Positions 24,781 to 35,782 of a DNA stretch of 64,000 nucleotides are shown here, in pieces. The translations under genes and the position numbers were made by a program. Within the stretch, counting starts at the first letter, position 1; every line of letters starts with the position of its first letter. Source of the DNA: Saturnia japonica (Eukaryota; Arthropoda; Insecta; Lepidoptera; Saturniidae); assembly GCA_033032175.1 (NCBI GenBank), contig CM065321.1:12422501-12486500 (forward strand), in the 5' to 3' direction. The notes under the pieces were generated by a model that saw only the letters and a program-made list of their open reading frames with translations, ran no database searches and was not told the DNA's origin.

Positions 24781-25917
24781 AAATATTTTAAACATAGTAA
24801 TATAATAAATAGAAAGTTAAAAATAATAATGAAAAAGAAATTAAACATAATAAAAGACATAGTTACGATCTAATCCTATCTTCTTTTTGTATCGGAGGCT
24901 TAAATTAATTTCAGGCCATATTGCGGTTAGTTTCTGTGAGCTATCTATGGACACACATGTGTTTTATTAACTGAGTAATTAAAAAACATGTGTTTTTAAA
25001 TAATTTATTAATTGTTTTTTAAACATAAATTTATTATGGGACCAAGATGCAAAACCGCGCCGTTCGCACAGCGACACTTTTAAGCCGACTGCAATCATCA
25101 TAAGAAATATAATAAAGTGTGAACTTAAAATTACTTAACAATACCCACACAACATTTATCGGACGCATCTAAATAAATATCAGATCAAATATGACCTCTT
25201 GAGTAACAACTCGAACTAATCACGTATTCTTCGAACGAAACACAATCGACAGCAAAAAATATCACAAGCGTTTATCGAAATCTCACTTGAATAATCATAT
25301 TTTATTAAGACGAGAGATATTATTCCTCATATTTTTTCTTAACTTAAAAATTCATTGTGTAATTTAAAACTCGAAACCGTCGTGTAAATTGTAATTCTAT
25401 ACAAATTGGCACCTCAATTCTCATCCGTTGACAGTTTTATGTAACCACTATTAACAATTGTAAACGAAATTAGAACCCAATAATATTATTAAGACCTTTT
25501 TTTATTGTTACGTTGAATTGGAGATCGACCTTCTAAGACCGTGTTCCTTTACCACCTACGTTTGAGTAAACACAATAAATATTAGGGCGTTTATCTGTTT
25601 AAGTGAAGATCCGAGATTGCGAACCTAAGATAATGTTTTGGAAGAAGGAAGAAATTATTACGGCTCTAATGTTAGGATTACCGATCAGTGATTTTGAACA
25701 TATACATAATAAATTGAATTATCAACTGCTACAACATAAAAGTCATTGAACGGTCTACAATTTTTCCGGTCCAGGACAAATGCCTGACATTGACATTGCA
25801 TATCATTTAAGATTTTTAGATACAACGGGAATTCCCCTTACAGCGACTTTATAGGTGGTTATTACAGAGTTACATTTTAATACATAGCATTTAGCGTTCA
25901 GCATTTATCGACAGTGT
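24781..25917. other. AT-rich non-coding stretch
   Basis: Nothing recognised. Confidence 0.5.
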
Positions 25918-26135
25918 AACCTGATATTAAGTGACGACGTAGCCAAGGTGATAGGTTGTTACCTAATCACTTAAAAGTGCTTTGTGACAGATTTTCAACA
26001 TTAGGGTGGTAGTTATCCAGGCGAACGTTTGGAAACTTTCTACCACCATGCTATAGTTTCATCACGATACCATGGTTTCACCATGATGTATTCCTTCAAC
26101 GAATGTTTAGGCCATCGTAAGGTTCGAACCTATAA
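25918..26135 (-). mobile_element. SINE family 2, decayed
   Basis: CCTGATATTAAGTGACGACG, GACAGATTTTCAACATTAGGG and a GGTTCGAACCTATAA remnant can be matched. The RTE-like fragment at 26.14 kb begins right after it. Confidence 0.65.
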
Positions 26136-26137
26136 CA

Positions 26138-26720
26138 ATGGATGGTTGGTTGGGATTAAAGCAAACCATGAGAACATCTAAATATAACCTTACTTTTACT
26201 ATAGCAAAATGTTATATTACTCGAAGATACTGCACGTTCAAAGAAGTTCTGAAATCTAAAGAGCTAAGCATGTCAATAATAAGGAAAGCCTTTGACACCT
26301 GCATACTTCCAGTTATGACTAACTGATGCGAAACTTGGTCACTTACCAAACATTACAGAGAATAGTTGAAACACTGTCAGAGAGCCATGAAAAGAAGCAT
26401 CACAGACATGACAGAAATAAAGAAAAAAGATAAAGTAGGAAAATAAGATAAAAACGCTAAGTAGCTGATATACTTACTCGAATAGACCGGAAGTAAAGAC
26501 GGACGGGCTACGTGATCTGAGATAAACAAGATAAGTGAAGCACAACTGTCTCTGAGAATGATCTCAGAGGTGGCAAACGCAATACAGGTGTTAACAAACG
26601 AGATGAGAGGACGACTTAAAATTCACGGCCGAACATCATTGGAGATTGGTGGTGCGAGACAAAACCCAGTGGAAAATGTGAGAAGAGGCACGCTGAATTA
26701 CGGGATATTTTATAATTAAA
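26138..26720 (+). mobile_element. RTE-like LINE 3' fragment
   Basis: The plus strand encodes AFDTCILPVMT followed by CETWSLTKHYRE and then a basic tail with many stops. This is the conserved region that follows the RT palm in RTE-type elements. The copy is truncated and degenerate. The family differs from the RTE fragment at 42.5 kb. Confidence 0.75.
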
Positions 26721-27784
26721 CCATAACATACTTAACATGTAAATTTCTTTAACCTTGTAATTTAGAATAAAAGGCTTTATTATTGTTATACCCGAAGATA
26801 TTGAGACATAATTTAATAATTCGTAGAAGGCACAAAGGAGAGAATTAACCTTACGGATAAATACCAATCCGCCGGCGTGACTAAAACAAGTCACTCATGG
26901 ATAGAGAGAGACTTTGAAAACTGTTCAAGGTTGACAAATAATTGAGCAATTCTATGAAACCTTTGTAAAAACCCACGATCATTAAATGAAGAACATTAGC
27001 GAAATCGACACAAAATATTATTCTATAAATAACATATGGCAAAGAACATTTGTGATTGAATTAATACGTTTCGGTGATCTTCCCGCGGGTTCCTTTCTGT
27101 TGACAATAGTGATCCGTAGAGCGAGTTTAACCGACATTAAGTGGATTAACTAACATGTGGCGTACGCGGCCCTTCCGCTTGGCGCCTATTGTAACACAAG
27201 AGCTTAAAGCCTCATCATATGCGTACTCAGATTTATTATGTTAATACTGGGAAATCCGAATACACGTTCTATTACTTCGATAAGCAATTTGATTTCGATT
27301 GGAATATATATTGATGAAAAAATCTGTAGATTCTAAAACATAACAACGTAACTATATTATATCAAATATATAATACATATATATTATTATTTTCTTAAAG
27401 GTGTTTTTCCTGGCAACGCGTTATCTCAGTTAAATCTTCATTAAAATTAATGATTCAAATATTAAACCATAAGTTCTCCGCTATTGATGAAAAATAGACA
27501 AATAGGAAGTTTAAAATTAATATTTTCGTTCAATATTATTAAGAGACTTTTTAATTAAGAAGGTGCTGTCTATTAAAAATATTTTTAACTAACATTATAG
27601 CTGTTAGACTCTATACATTCTATAATGTCCGAAATACTAGCACTGGTTAGCTATTTCTTTAAAAAAATGTTACCTAATTCATTGTTTTTATTGTCATAGC
27701 TACAGGTTAACGCCCGATCGGCTTTATTTTATTTTATAAAATCAAATAATACGGCTATCATATTTACTTAATTACTGATGCATC
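26721..27784. other. Non-coding stretch with GC island
   Basis: 27070-27200 (TTCCCGCGGGTTCC ... GGCGTACGCGGCCC) is GC-richer. The open frame at 26616-26894 on the minus strand lies across retroelement debris. No gene. Confidence 0.45.
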
Positions 27785-28125
27785 TACTTCTTCTTCTTGT
27801 TTTGGAGCCGTAAAAAGCACTTGCCAGTGTCAATGTTTTTAAGTCTTCGTAAAATTATCCAATATACAAAGTGAAGTCTTCTGATAAGAAGGTGGCTCCC
27901 TTGTCAGAACTATCTAAGGAGTTTTTGAACATCCCAATTGGCATGTTATGTTTATATTTATAATCCACTTCACTTAAGCACAACAATCAAACTATATCAC
28001 GCAAAATGCCACCAATAATACATAATATAGGGTAGAAAAACATAAGTTAATAAATAAAAAATAAAAACACAACATGTCATTTGAAGATCCCGCCAAAAAC
28101 TCTTTACGTTCTACTTAAAAATAGC
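27785..28125 (-). repeat. Family C repeat, fullest copy
   Basis: Read on the minus strand it runs from a GGTGGCATTTTGCGTGATAT phrase to GACACTGGCAAGTGC and an (AAG)n tail at 27787-27800. The simple-repeat 3' tail suggests a SINE or truncated LINE. Confidence 0.65.
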
Positions 28126-28506
28126 CCGGTGATTCATTGTTTTTTTTTAATATTCTATTTCTATTAAAAAAAATTTGTGACCCTTATCTATGTTAAAACT
28201 ATTTAAGTACTGCATGGAGTATGCAATTATTATTAGAAATCGGCACCACCAATGTACATTAGAAAACAGCTTGATTAAAATAGTAAATACTGTTTTCCTT
28301 TATTTTTAAAAAACAAAATCAAACATCGAATTTATTTTATGTTACTGCTAATCAGAAGCACTCCTTATAAAAGTTAAAATATAAGTTACAAGGAGTTTAT
28401 AAAACTATTAATTTCTTTTGTAATAATCTTTCATTATAGTTAGTGAATAAATAAAAAATCTACAAGTTACTAACAGTAAAATAAATATTTCTTTGTTCCC
28501 TTATAG

Positions 28507-28630
28507 CACGGAAGCTCTCGAGTGGTCAATGGTCGTCACCACTCCACATCAGGACTGGGGACGAACCGCACAATACTCCAGGCATCCATTGTCGTACATT
28601 TTGTTTTGTCAATACGTAAATAAAGCATAA
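28507..28630 (+). other. Candidate 3' terminal exon
   Basis: A splice-acceptor-like TTCCCTTATAG ends at 28506. It is followed by about 110 bases of GC-rich sequence in very AT-rich surroundings, which are open in two frames and end close to AATAAAG. In one frame the text contains EALEWSMVVTTPHQDWGR before a TAA at about 28630. No upstream exon or family is recognised. A similar phrase (CCACTCCACATCA...GGACTG) occurs near 1983, which argues that it may belong to a dispersed repeat. Confidence 0.22.
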
Positions 28631-30117
28631 ATATTTAAACAGCTTAACGTCTACCGTATCTTTTGTTAATTGTTCACTGTAAAAAATAAAATGGAGTAAA
28701 CGTTTGTTTTTTCTCGTGATATCAATTCAAATATTTTATGCTTTATCTGATAAGTAGTACAACAATAATTTTGAGTTTATTAAAAGGTTTTAAAAAAGTT
28801 TTTCGCCGTAATCTAAATATGTATAATATACTAGATAGATGGGTACTAACGTTTTTCTAACCTTTTCAGTTGTCAAAAACACGACCATAGAGCCACCTAT
28901 CCCGTTCAGCGATGGCATAAAAATCTTCTTGAAAAAACATTTTTTAAAGCTACTACTAGCTGGGCTGGCAGACGTTGTGTTGACTTTCTGGATCGACTAC
29001 AGCACCACCTATCGGATTTTAACATAGCTATGAACCATCGTCTAGCCAAAACTAATATCTTGTGTGAATATGACCTCAGGCCTCAATTGGTTCAATCTTT
29101 TAGAAGTTACATGTTCACTAACAGGTGCACAAGATTTTTATATATAAAGATATAGAATAGATTACGTAAATCTCTTTTGTTTTTCTAACAAAACAATAAT
29201 TACAATGTGAGAACCTGTGAGATCCGTAAGGCTGCCTATCCACTGAAAATGTAGACATGCAATTATATTGGTCAAAATTTTCTCAGTTCCGCGTCAGTGG
29301 ACAGGCAAGCTAAGTCAGTGAATTTATGTAATAGAGCTTTTAATCGTATGTTTGTAATTTCTATTAGTTATCATTTGATTTTTTTGAAAACCAAAACCGA
29401 TTTGAAAAGTGCACGTGTGTTGAGCATTGGATTAAATGAAATTAGCGTAATTGACTGTTATTTAATTTTTTATAACATTAATAAATGAATCATATAGAAG
29501 AATCAACATCAGATTTTTGAAGTGAAAACTTCTTTTAGCGCGGTACGCATATTTTTAGATGAGATAAAATCCTCTGGACTCGCGACACCGTTACGAGACG
29601 CAGCTATAGTGTGTGCATATATGCATGTACATATAGCAGACCGCGAACGCGTCTTTTATAAAAGAATATTAAATGTATTTTAAAGTTTCTAATAATTAAT
29701 AAAATACAATTCATAAATAAAATGAAATTCATAACCCAATATCTAAGTTTTCACCTCTGTCGGCACTCCCGGAGTGCAACTCGTAATTTTATTATTCAAG
29801 TTACCTACTGTTCTAAACCATGTGCTAATTATAACCAATAGTTATTGATTGTGAATTAAAATAATGTCTACGTATTTTTCAGTGAAAATTATTGCTTTTG
29901 CTTCTGCATGACTAAAATGTAAAGCACATGTAGGTAAGTAGGTAACTTGGTTATTAATGAACAAACGATATGTAACTATTTATAAAACATAATACATATT
30001 AATATATATTGACCGTATTAATTTGAATCAAAATCATTACCGTTCAGCTGCATCATCTCAAACATCCGCAAAGGTATACAATTATAATTTTTAGATCCAA
30101 ACATTCCAAGAACATAC
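28631..30117. other. AT-rich non-coding stretch
   Basis: 28860-29030 is slightly GC-richer with a 62-residue frame of no known family. 29570-29650 has a GC patch with a palindromic ATGCATATATGCAT-like run. The small inverted-repeat element at 29.23 kb is listed separately. Confidence 0.45.
29229..29312. mobile_element. Small terminal-inverted-repeat element, shorter relative
   Basis: AAGGCTGCCTATCCACTGAAA on the left and CAGTGGACAGGCAAGCT on the right are inverted repeats of the same sort as at 24.65 kb. The middle keeps CAATTATATTGGTCAAAATTT. Confidence 0.6.
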
Positions 30118-30567
30118 CTACATTAACAGTGTCACAATACAGCGTCCGAGTCCGCTTAATTCAATTATAAAACTATTGTCCACTGAGTTTTTGCTCTCCG
30201 ACGCTTTAAACTTTAACAAAGGATTTATTTTGCCAACAATCAATGTACTGTCCACACAATACGACTTCGACACTCGCACTCTATCTAGAATATGATGACT
30301 GGCCGTCGAAATTTTTTTCAACACACGGATCTAACTGTTCATGTAATACGAAGTGTATTTACATGTGAAGTGTTTATCGTATTCTGTACCAGATACCATC
30401 TTAAATCTCGGATTAGTTCGGGTGTTAAAAACCTTTGTCAGGTTGTCTAAATATTCCTTTACATTTGCAAATTGATGTTGCCACCTATGTGGTACAATGC
30501 ATCTCTCGTTGAATGTTTGAGAGGCTCCCACGCAGGATAATACACTTCCAAATCTTTTCCTATCAAC
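30118..30567 (-). pseudogene. Unidentified coding-like stretch, divergent from the fucosyltransferase
   Basis: On the minus strand a single frame is open from 30567 to 30118 apart from one TAG at 30331-30333. The two halves (about 78 and 71 residues) are in the same frame, so a single nonsense change would explain the break. The GC content is higher than in the adjoining AT-rich DNA and the composition looks protein-like (a CIVPHRW stretch, then HQFANVKEYLDNL). No family is recognised. There is no ATG at the head of the open part (the upstream stop is at 30568-30570), so if real it would be an internal exon or a decayed gene fragment. It points away from the fucosyltransferase start, 130 bases from it. 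It could also be chance. Confidence 0.25.
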
Positions 30568-30696
30568 CTACATCCGGTCCTTGCTATGAATAAACGAAAA
30601 TTTAACAAAACCTTTTTGAAATTTACTCATTGTTTATCTGTATAACGTTTGTTCCATCAAATTAAGCTAAAGTCAAAATATTTCAATGATAATTTT

Positions 30697-32322
30697 ATGA
30701 CGCTAATAATGTATAATTTTTCAAAATTTGTATTAAAATTAAGATGTTTACTGAAATTTATATTAATGGTTCTCCTTATCACATCACTTTTCGTTACTCT
30801 GCATATTTATATGATGAACGATACAAGAAAATTTGTAGAAAATTTCAATTCTATATTAACGGCAAGAGATAATCACCAAAATTGGGAAGAACACATGAGA
30901 CGCTCGAAATATATACTTCTATGGCAGCCGTATTATTTAATCGATTCACACGACATGACTTGGACGTTAAAGGACTTAAACTGTTCGATAGCAGATTGCA
31001 CGCTCACTAAAGACAGAAATCTATTAAATAACATTACTCGATTTGATGCTATCATTTTTAATGAAGCTATCTTAAATTCGAAGGTTCAAGCACGACCGGA
31101 GAATCGTTCGTACTCCCAAATATATATATTTACAACAATCGAATCATCATACAACCATCCGTCGTGCGAATTATCCGATGATAACTTTTTCAATATGAGT
31201 CTTACTTATAGACTGGATTCAGATATCGTATGGAATTATTTCTTAATACAAAACACAAATGGAACTATAATAGCACCAAATGCCAATGTAGTATGGACAA
31301 CAAATGCTGATCCCGTTGGATCAAGTATCAGACAAACTTTGGTGGATAAAAAGAAAGCAGCCGCCTGGTTAGTTAGCAACTGTAACGCTGATAGTCTCAG
31401 AAATGAATACATGACGAAGCTCCAGGACCATCTCTTCCACTTTTCTCTCAAGATTGACATATACGGTGCGTGTTCCAACGTTCAGTGTGATTACAATGAT
31501 TGCGAAAAGATGATTAAAAATGATTATTACTTTTATATGGCATTCGAGAATTCATTCTCGGAAGATTACGTGACGGAAAAAGTATTGCATGGTTATAACA
31601 ATTACGCAGTACCTATTGTGTACGGTGGAGCTAGTTATACAAGGTAGTTAATTTAAAACCACCTTTTCAGTTTACTGATGAAGTAATCTTCTGGCATGCG
31701 TTTATAATTAAACATTTCGACCGCGACAATTGACAGAAATACCTAAATCATTTGTAATTAGTTTTATGTTCTCACTTTTAAGTATTTTTAAGAGCAGTTT
31801 AGAGAGCCCTTTTAAAAAAAAAATAGGTACCTAATCCTTTGTTATTGTGTCAGAATAACATTCATCTCAAAAGGCTGGTAGAAATTGATTTTCTTAAGAG
31901 ACTTATTAAGCATTATTTAGAAGATTATGTTAAACTGAAATTTAGTAAACATTGAGATAAATAAGCAATCATTTTCTTTCAGATTTCTACCTCCCGGTTC
32001 GTACATAAATGCCCGAGAGACGCATCCTTATAACGTGGCTTACCTGATATATAAATCTATGCATGATAAATCGTTCTACGAGTCGTTCTTTAAATGGACT
32101 AACCAGTACACTATTCGCAGTTCTGAAGCGAACAAGAATCATCCTTTGTGTAGAGTTTGTGAAGTCTTACATAGTAGGAAAGCACATCACGCTCCGGCAA
32201 AGAAAAACTTTAGATTTTGGTGGAACGGATTGAGCGGTATGAAATGGTGTCTGTCTAAAGAATATTGGAGTGAACGGAACAAATTAAATATTGAGGGAAA
32301 AGATGATTTTACTTTGTATTAA
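30697..32322 (+). CDS. Alpha-1,3-fucosyltransferase (GT10), two exons
   Basis: Two exons, 30697-31643 and 31983-32322, are joined by a 339-bp GT-AG intron that splits an Arg codon (2+1); the join restores the GT10 block running from VYGGASYTR into FLPPGSYINA. The product is 428 residues. It has a short cytosolic tail, a signal anchor at about 21-39 and a lumenal catalytic region, the usual type II Golgi layout. The donor-site motif YFYMAFENSFSEDYVTEK lies at 278-295, SNC at 227-229 and a CxxC pair at 372-375. Several N-glycosylation sequons (NCS, NIT, NRS, NMS, NGT) are present. The enzyme should move fucose from GDP-fucose to glycan GlcNAc in alpha-1,3 linkage. The start is the first ATG at 30697; a second in-frame ATG is at 30709 and the frame is open upstream only from a TTG. 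It resembles the insect FucTC/FucTD group more than FucTA, but subgroup assignment is uncertain. No disabling lesion is seen. Confidence 0.92.
31644..31982 (+). other. Intron of the fucosyltransferase gene
   Basis: The donor is AAG|GTAGTT at 31643/31644 and the acceptor is a pyrimidine-rich TTTTCTTTCAG ending at 31982. The intron is AT-rich and begins with an in-frame TAG, so reading through it would truncate the enzyme inside the donor-binding block. No repeat is recognised inside it. Confidence 0.9.
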
Positions 32323-32399
32323 TTATTATTTTATTTATTTATTTTGATTGAATTATATTGTTTTTTTTCTTTATACAAATACACTTTTTTAAATCGTTT

Positions 32400-32705
32400 A
32401 TAGGTTTAGCTTTGTGTCCACAATCTGACCTGATATTAAGAAAGGTTATGGCTCTAGAATCTAGATGGTAACACGGTAAGCTTAGATGAAGGCTGACTCT
32501 CACATCTATAGGTGGTTGATGACAGATTTTCAACTTGAGGATGGTAGCTAGCCAGGCAGGTATTAGAAAAAGCCCAACCTTATGCTACGGTTTTATCACG
32601 ATGTTTTCCTTCACTGAAACCTCAGGCTCTTGCAGGGATTCGAACTCACGTCGATCGACGCGATATCCATGCACGCTACCACTTACCCATAATTGGAATG
32701 ATTAT
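32400..32705 (-). mobile_element. tRNA-derived SINE, family 2
   Basis: On the minus strand the head has GACGTGAGTTCGAATCCCTG (B box). The body carries AGTGAAGGAAAACATCGTGA, CTGGCTAGCTACCATC and TTGAAAATCTGTC, and the 3' end is AGATTGTGGACACAAAGC. It lies just downstream of the fucosyltransferase stop and may sit in its 3' UTR. Confidence 0.8.
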
Positions 32706-32749
32706 CAAATGATCTCCTACTGATTTTTTTAATTGTTTATCATACAACA

Positions 32750-32865
32750 TATTTTGACCACAATCGTACCTAATTTGAAGTGATGATGCGATTTATGATG
32801 GTGACACGCTAAGCCTCATGCGGGTAGCACTTGTAGACCGCTACCGGAATACACCGACTGATTAT
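32750..32865 (-). mobile_element. SINE family 2, 3' fragment
   Basis: GACCACAATCGTACCTAATTTGAAGTGATGATG resembles the 3' end of family 2 (CCACAATCTGACCTGATATTAAG). Only about 110 bases remain. Confidence 0.45.
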
Positions 32866-34044
32866 TGTTATTATTTATGCAGTCCTGTATCGTTGTGATC
32901 ATTAAAATCTATTATGATCAAAGTATTGCAGGATAATGAAGTATTCCGATAGCAACACATGCTTGTCCAGAATTCGGTTGCGTTTGAATGTCAATGGATC
33001 AACTTCGCACAAAAAAGAACTTTGGAGTTTCATCCGCACATTCACAAAAAAAACCTACTTAATTTACTACTTTTGGATGATTTCTATGTGCGTGTAATGA
33101 ATGGAGCGCAATATTTTCCTTCAAAGAATGTAGAAACTTATTATACCAGCTCTTGTTAAGTACGTAGAGGTAGGTAGGTACGTATCCACTTACTGGTTCA
33201 GTAATTATGACCACTTTGATTACTTTTATACGCTTATTTGTATAATATAACTCTCATAGCTCATGTCTTATCGTTTTCTTAGCAAACTCTGTATTATTTT
33301 CGTTGTTTCCAACATTAGCATAACAGTTTAATGAAAGTAACATTTTTACCAGTATTTTATAGCATAATATATGAATATATTGGATGATATTATTTTCCTG
33401 AACAGGCACAAATTGATATTAATCAGAGCATTATCGTTCTGCGCTTTGATGTGCTTTATGGTGACTACTGTACCCAATTTTGTTGATGAAGGTACGAGGA
33501 CTTGTTAAAGCTCTCTATGAACATAGTTGTAAGGTGGTCTGGTCTTCAAATCGACTATATAAATATTACTAATATACATGATAGAATATCTACTAATATA
33601 ATGATAGTACTAATAGAAATATACATAGTGCGAATGAAAATCCTATCTCCAGTCTCAAATCTTCATGATCTATATATAGAAGAAAAATAACTTGGATCGA
33701 TTTTTTGGCCTGGTGATCAAGTAGTAGGACTTAGAAGACATAAGCCTGTCGCTAAAAAGCAATCTTTTAATGCCTCTCCCATACCTACTTTACAAAGTTT
33801 CGATTACGTACTTGTCGCGGTAAAATTAATCGGAAAAGCTATTCCGATAAAGACGCAGTTTAATCGCTAACCAACTAAAGTAGGTAACTTTACTCCACTA
33901 ACTCGAAATTAAAGTCCACTAAACTCCTTTGATGTGTATAAAAATCGCCAGTCCAGCTATCGTGTTGTGTCTATTGTCACGAAGCCCGATAGCTCGTAAC
34001 GTACAACGATAATGCCTTTTTACAGTAGCTCAGATCTACTACTA
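32866..34044. other. Non-coding stretch
   Basis: AT-rich; no supported gene or repeat. Confidence 0.45.
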
Positions 34045-34265
34045 CTATTTACTATATCTGATGGTAAGCACAGTATAATGCAAATACAACAGTGACCATT
34101 GAGGAATCTGCAATCCATGGGCGCGGCGGTTGTCGGTGTCATGCTGGCCTGCATAAATATTTCTTCACGTTATGATTGAAGAACCCGATGTCGTAAGAAG
34201 GCGCACAAGGCCGGGAAATGGTTTTACAGTTTCAAGACACGGCAAAGATACGACATAGACAACCT
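34045..34265 (-). mobile_element. LINE 3' fragment, same tail family
   Basis: The minus strand carries the family phrases ending in TTACCATCAGAT, with AACGTGAAGAAATATTTATG upstream. Confidence 0.65.
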
Positions 34266-34706
34266 TTTAGTTCGTGCCGATAAGAAAGTTACAGTAAAAT
34301 TGTAGCCTTCCCACACATACGTTTATTGTGATCATAGACAAAACATCGTGGCGATCATGTGGCGATACAGAGGTATGGATAAGAGTGTGACCAGATATTT
34401 AGGTGTCCAGTACCTACCTAACGCAAAAAACGTTGGGAATAATATATCACAAAGAAGTTTTTGACGGGATATTGATCTGTTATTGTAATCAATTATGGGC
34501 TTGCAGAATGTTTGTGATATTATTTTAATAAAACTCGGTGGAGAAAATAGTCACATTATACTCTTTATTAATTTTCTATCCGCAATAAACAAACATAGAC
34601 ATTTTACATAGAAAAGAGATATTGTGCCACAGATAATAACTAATTTTTATATTTATTGGAGTCTACACTTCACGGTTATGTTGCCGTATTTGTATTAATT
34701 CATAAA
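34266..34706. other. Left flank of the Ty3/gypsy element
   Basis: AT-rich; no gene recognised. Confidence 0.45.
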
Positions 34707-34711
34707 GTTAG
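34707..34711. repeat. Left target-site duplication of the Ty3/gypsy element
   Basis: GTTAG immediately precedes the TG of the left LTR and is repeated at 37936-37940 after the CA of the right LTR. A 5-bp duplication is normal for Ty3/gypsy integrases. Confidence 0.75.
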
Positions 34712-34769
34712 TGTAATGTATTGTGTATTTCTTTGTTCACGTCACTCGTACTATAATATAATCGTATAA
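34712..34769 (+). repeat. Left LTR remnant
   Basis: The first 40 bases match the right LTR with two changes (TGTAATG for TGTGATG; TTCAC for TACAC). After CACTCGTAC the two LTRs part company, so this copy has lost or replaced its 3' portion. The primer-binding site follows at once. Confidence 0.75.
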
Positions 34770-34770
34770 T

Positions 34771-34784
34771 TGGCGACTATACAT
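34771..34784 (+). promoter_or_regulatory. Primer-binding site
   Basis: TGGCGAC begins just after the left LTR remnant. TGGCGAC is a common start of the tRNA primer site in insect Ty3/gypsy elements; which tRNA is used is not resolved here. Confidence 0.5.
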
Positions 34785-34806
34785 AGATCGTCTGGAACAA
34801 TATTTT

Positions 34807-35782
34807 GTGGTGAACAAAATTTCCGAAGATTTACGTGTACCGACATTAATCACCGTAATCAGTGCGGAATGCTATGAGCTGATAGTGAATTTTTGTACAC
34901 CGAATAAACCCACCAGTAAAACATTTACTGAATTAACAAATATGGTCGAAAACTATTTGCAACCTAAGCCAAGTATACTGGCTGAAAGATACAAATTTTG
35001 ACAACGGAAACAGAAGGTGGGTGAAAAAATATCATAATATGTTGCAACATTAAAAAAAATGTCAAAAACATGCGAATTTGAAAACTGGTTAGAAGTTAGT
35101 TTGCGGGTTGAACTCTGAAACCATACGTCAACGACTTTTTGCCGAGGACAAGCTGGACTTCGGGAAAGCTTACAATCTGGCTATCAGTTTGGAAGCGGCA
35201 GAGAGGGACGTGGCTTTGATTGAAGACCATGTAGATGGACGCAGCTGTATAAACATAGATAATTGTCAGGCGATCGTGAGGAAAGAGCGCGTACTGGTGC
35301 CACGGAACGGGAATGAGACTACCACGGCGGTGTCGGCGACGGGAGTGGGGCCATCGCGTGTAGCTCGCTGGGAGCGGCCGGCGAGCACAGCGACGGCCCA
35401 GGGCCCCCGGTGTCGTGCATGCGGAGGACCTCATGACATGAAGCGATGCCGGTTTGCGCGCTACTTTTGTAAGGTATGCAACCAGCAGGGGCATTTGCGG
35501 CGGGTATGTCCACATGTTACGCGCCAACATCGGGTGTGTGAGGAGATTCCGAGTCAGCCTGATGACGTAGGAAGCGAGGGCAGTGATGAGGTGATTATTG
35601 AAAACTTTAATCAACTTAATTTATCATGTTATCCTCCTATACTGTTAACACTGAAGGTGCACGGCAGATATATCGTTATGGAATGTGACACGGGCAGTGC
35701 CGTTTCGTGTATTAGTTCTACCATGTACTATAAGTATTTTAATTATTTAAAATTAAACACGTGTAGTTTAGTACTAAGATAA
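34807..35782 (+). pseudogene. gag and protease of the Ty3/gypsy element, broken
   Basis: The first block (to a stop at about 35001) matches the gag N-terminal part. The frame then shifts and runs from about 35090 to a stop at 35780-35782. Two zinc knuckles, C-X2-C-X3-H-X4-C and C-X2-C-X4-H-X4-C, lie at about 35411-35510. The protease active site DTGS is at 35687-35698. The stops and the frameshift show decay. The zinc-knuckle segment and linker are GC-richer than the gag head. Confidence 0.85.

Noticed and set aside
35096..35614. 172-residue minus-strand frame over the retrotransposon
   Set aside because: It is antisense to the gag zinc-knuckle region; the plus strand explains the sequence.
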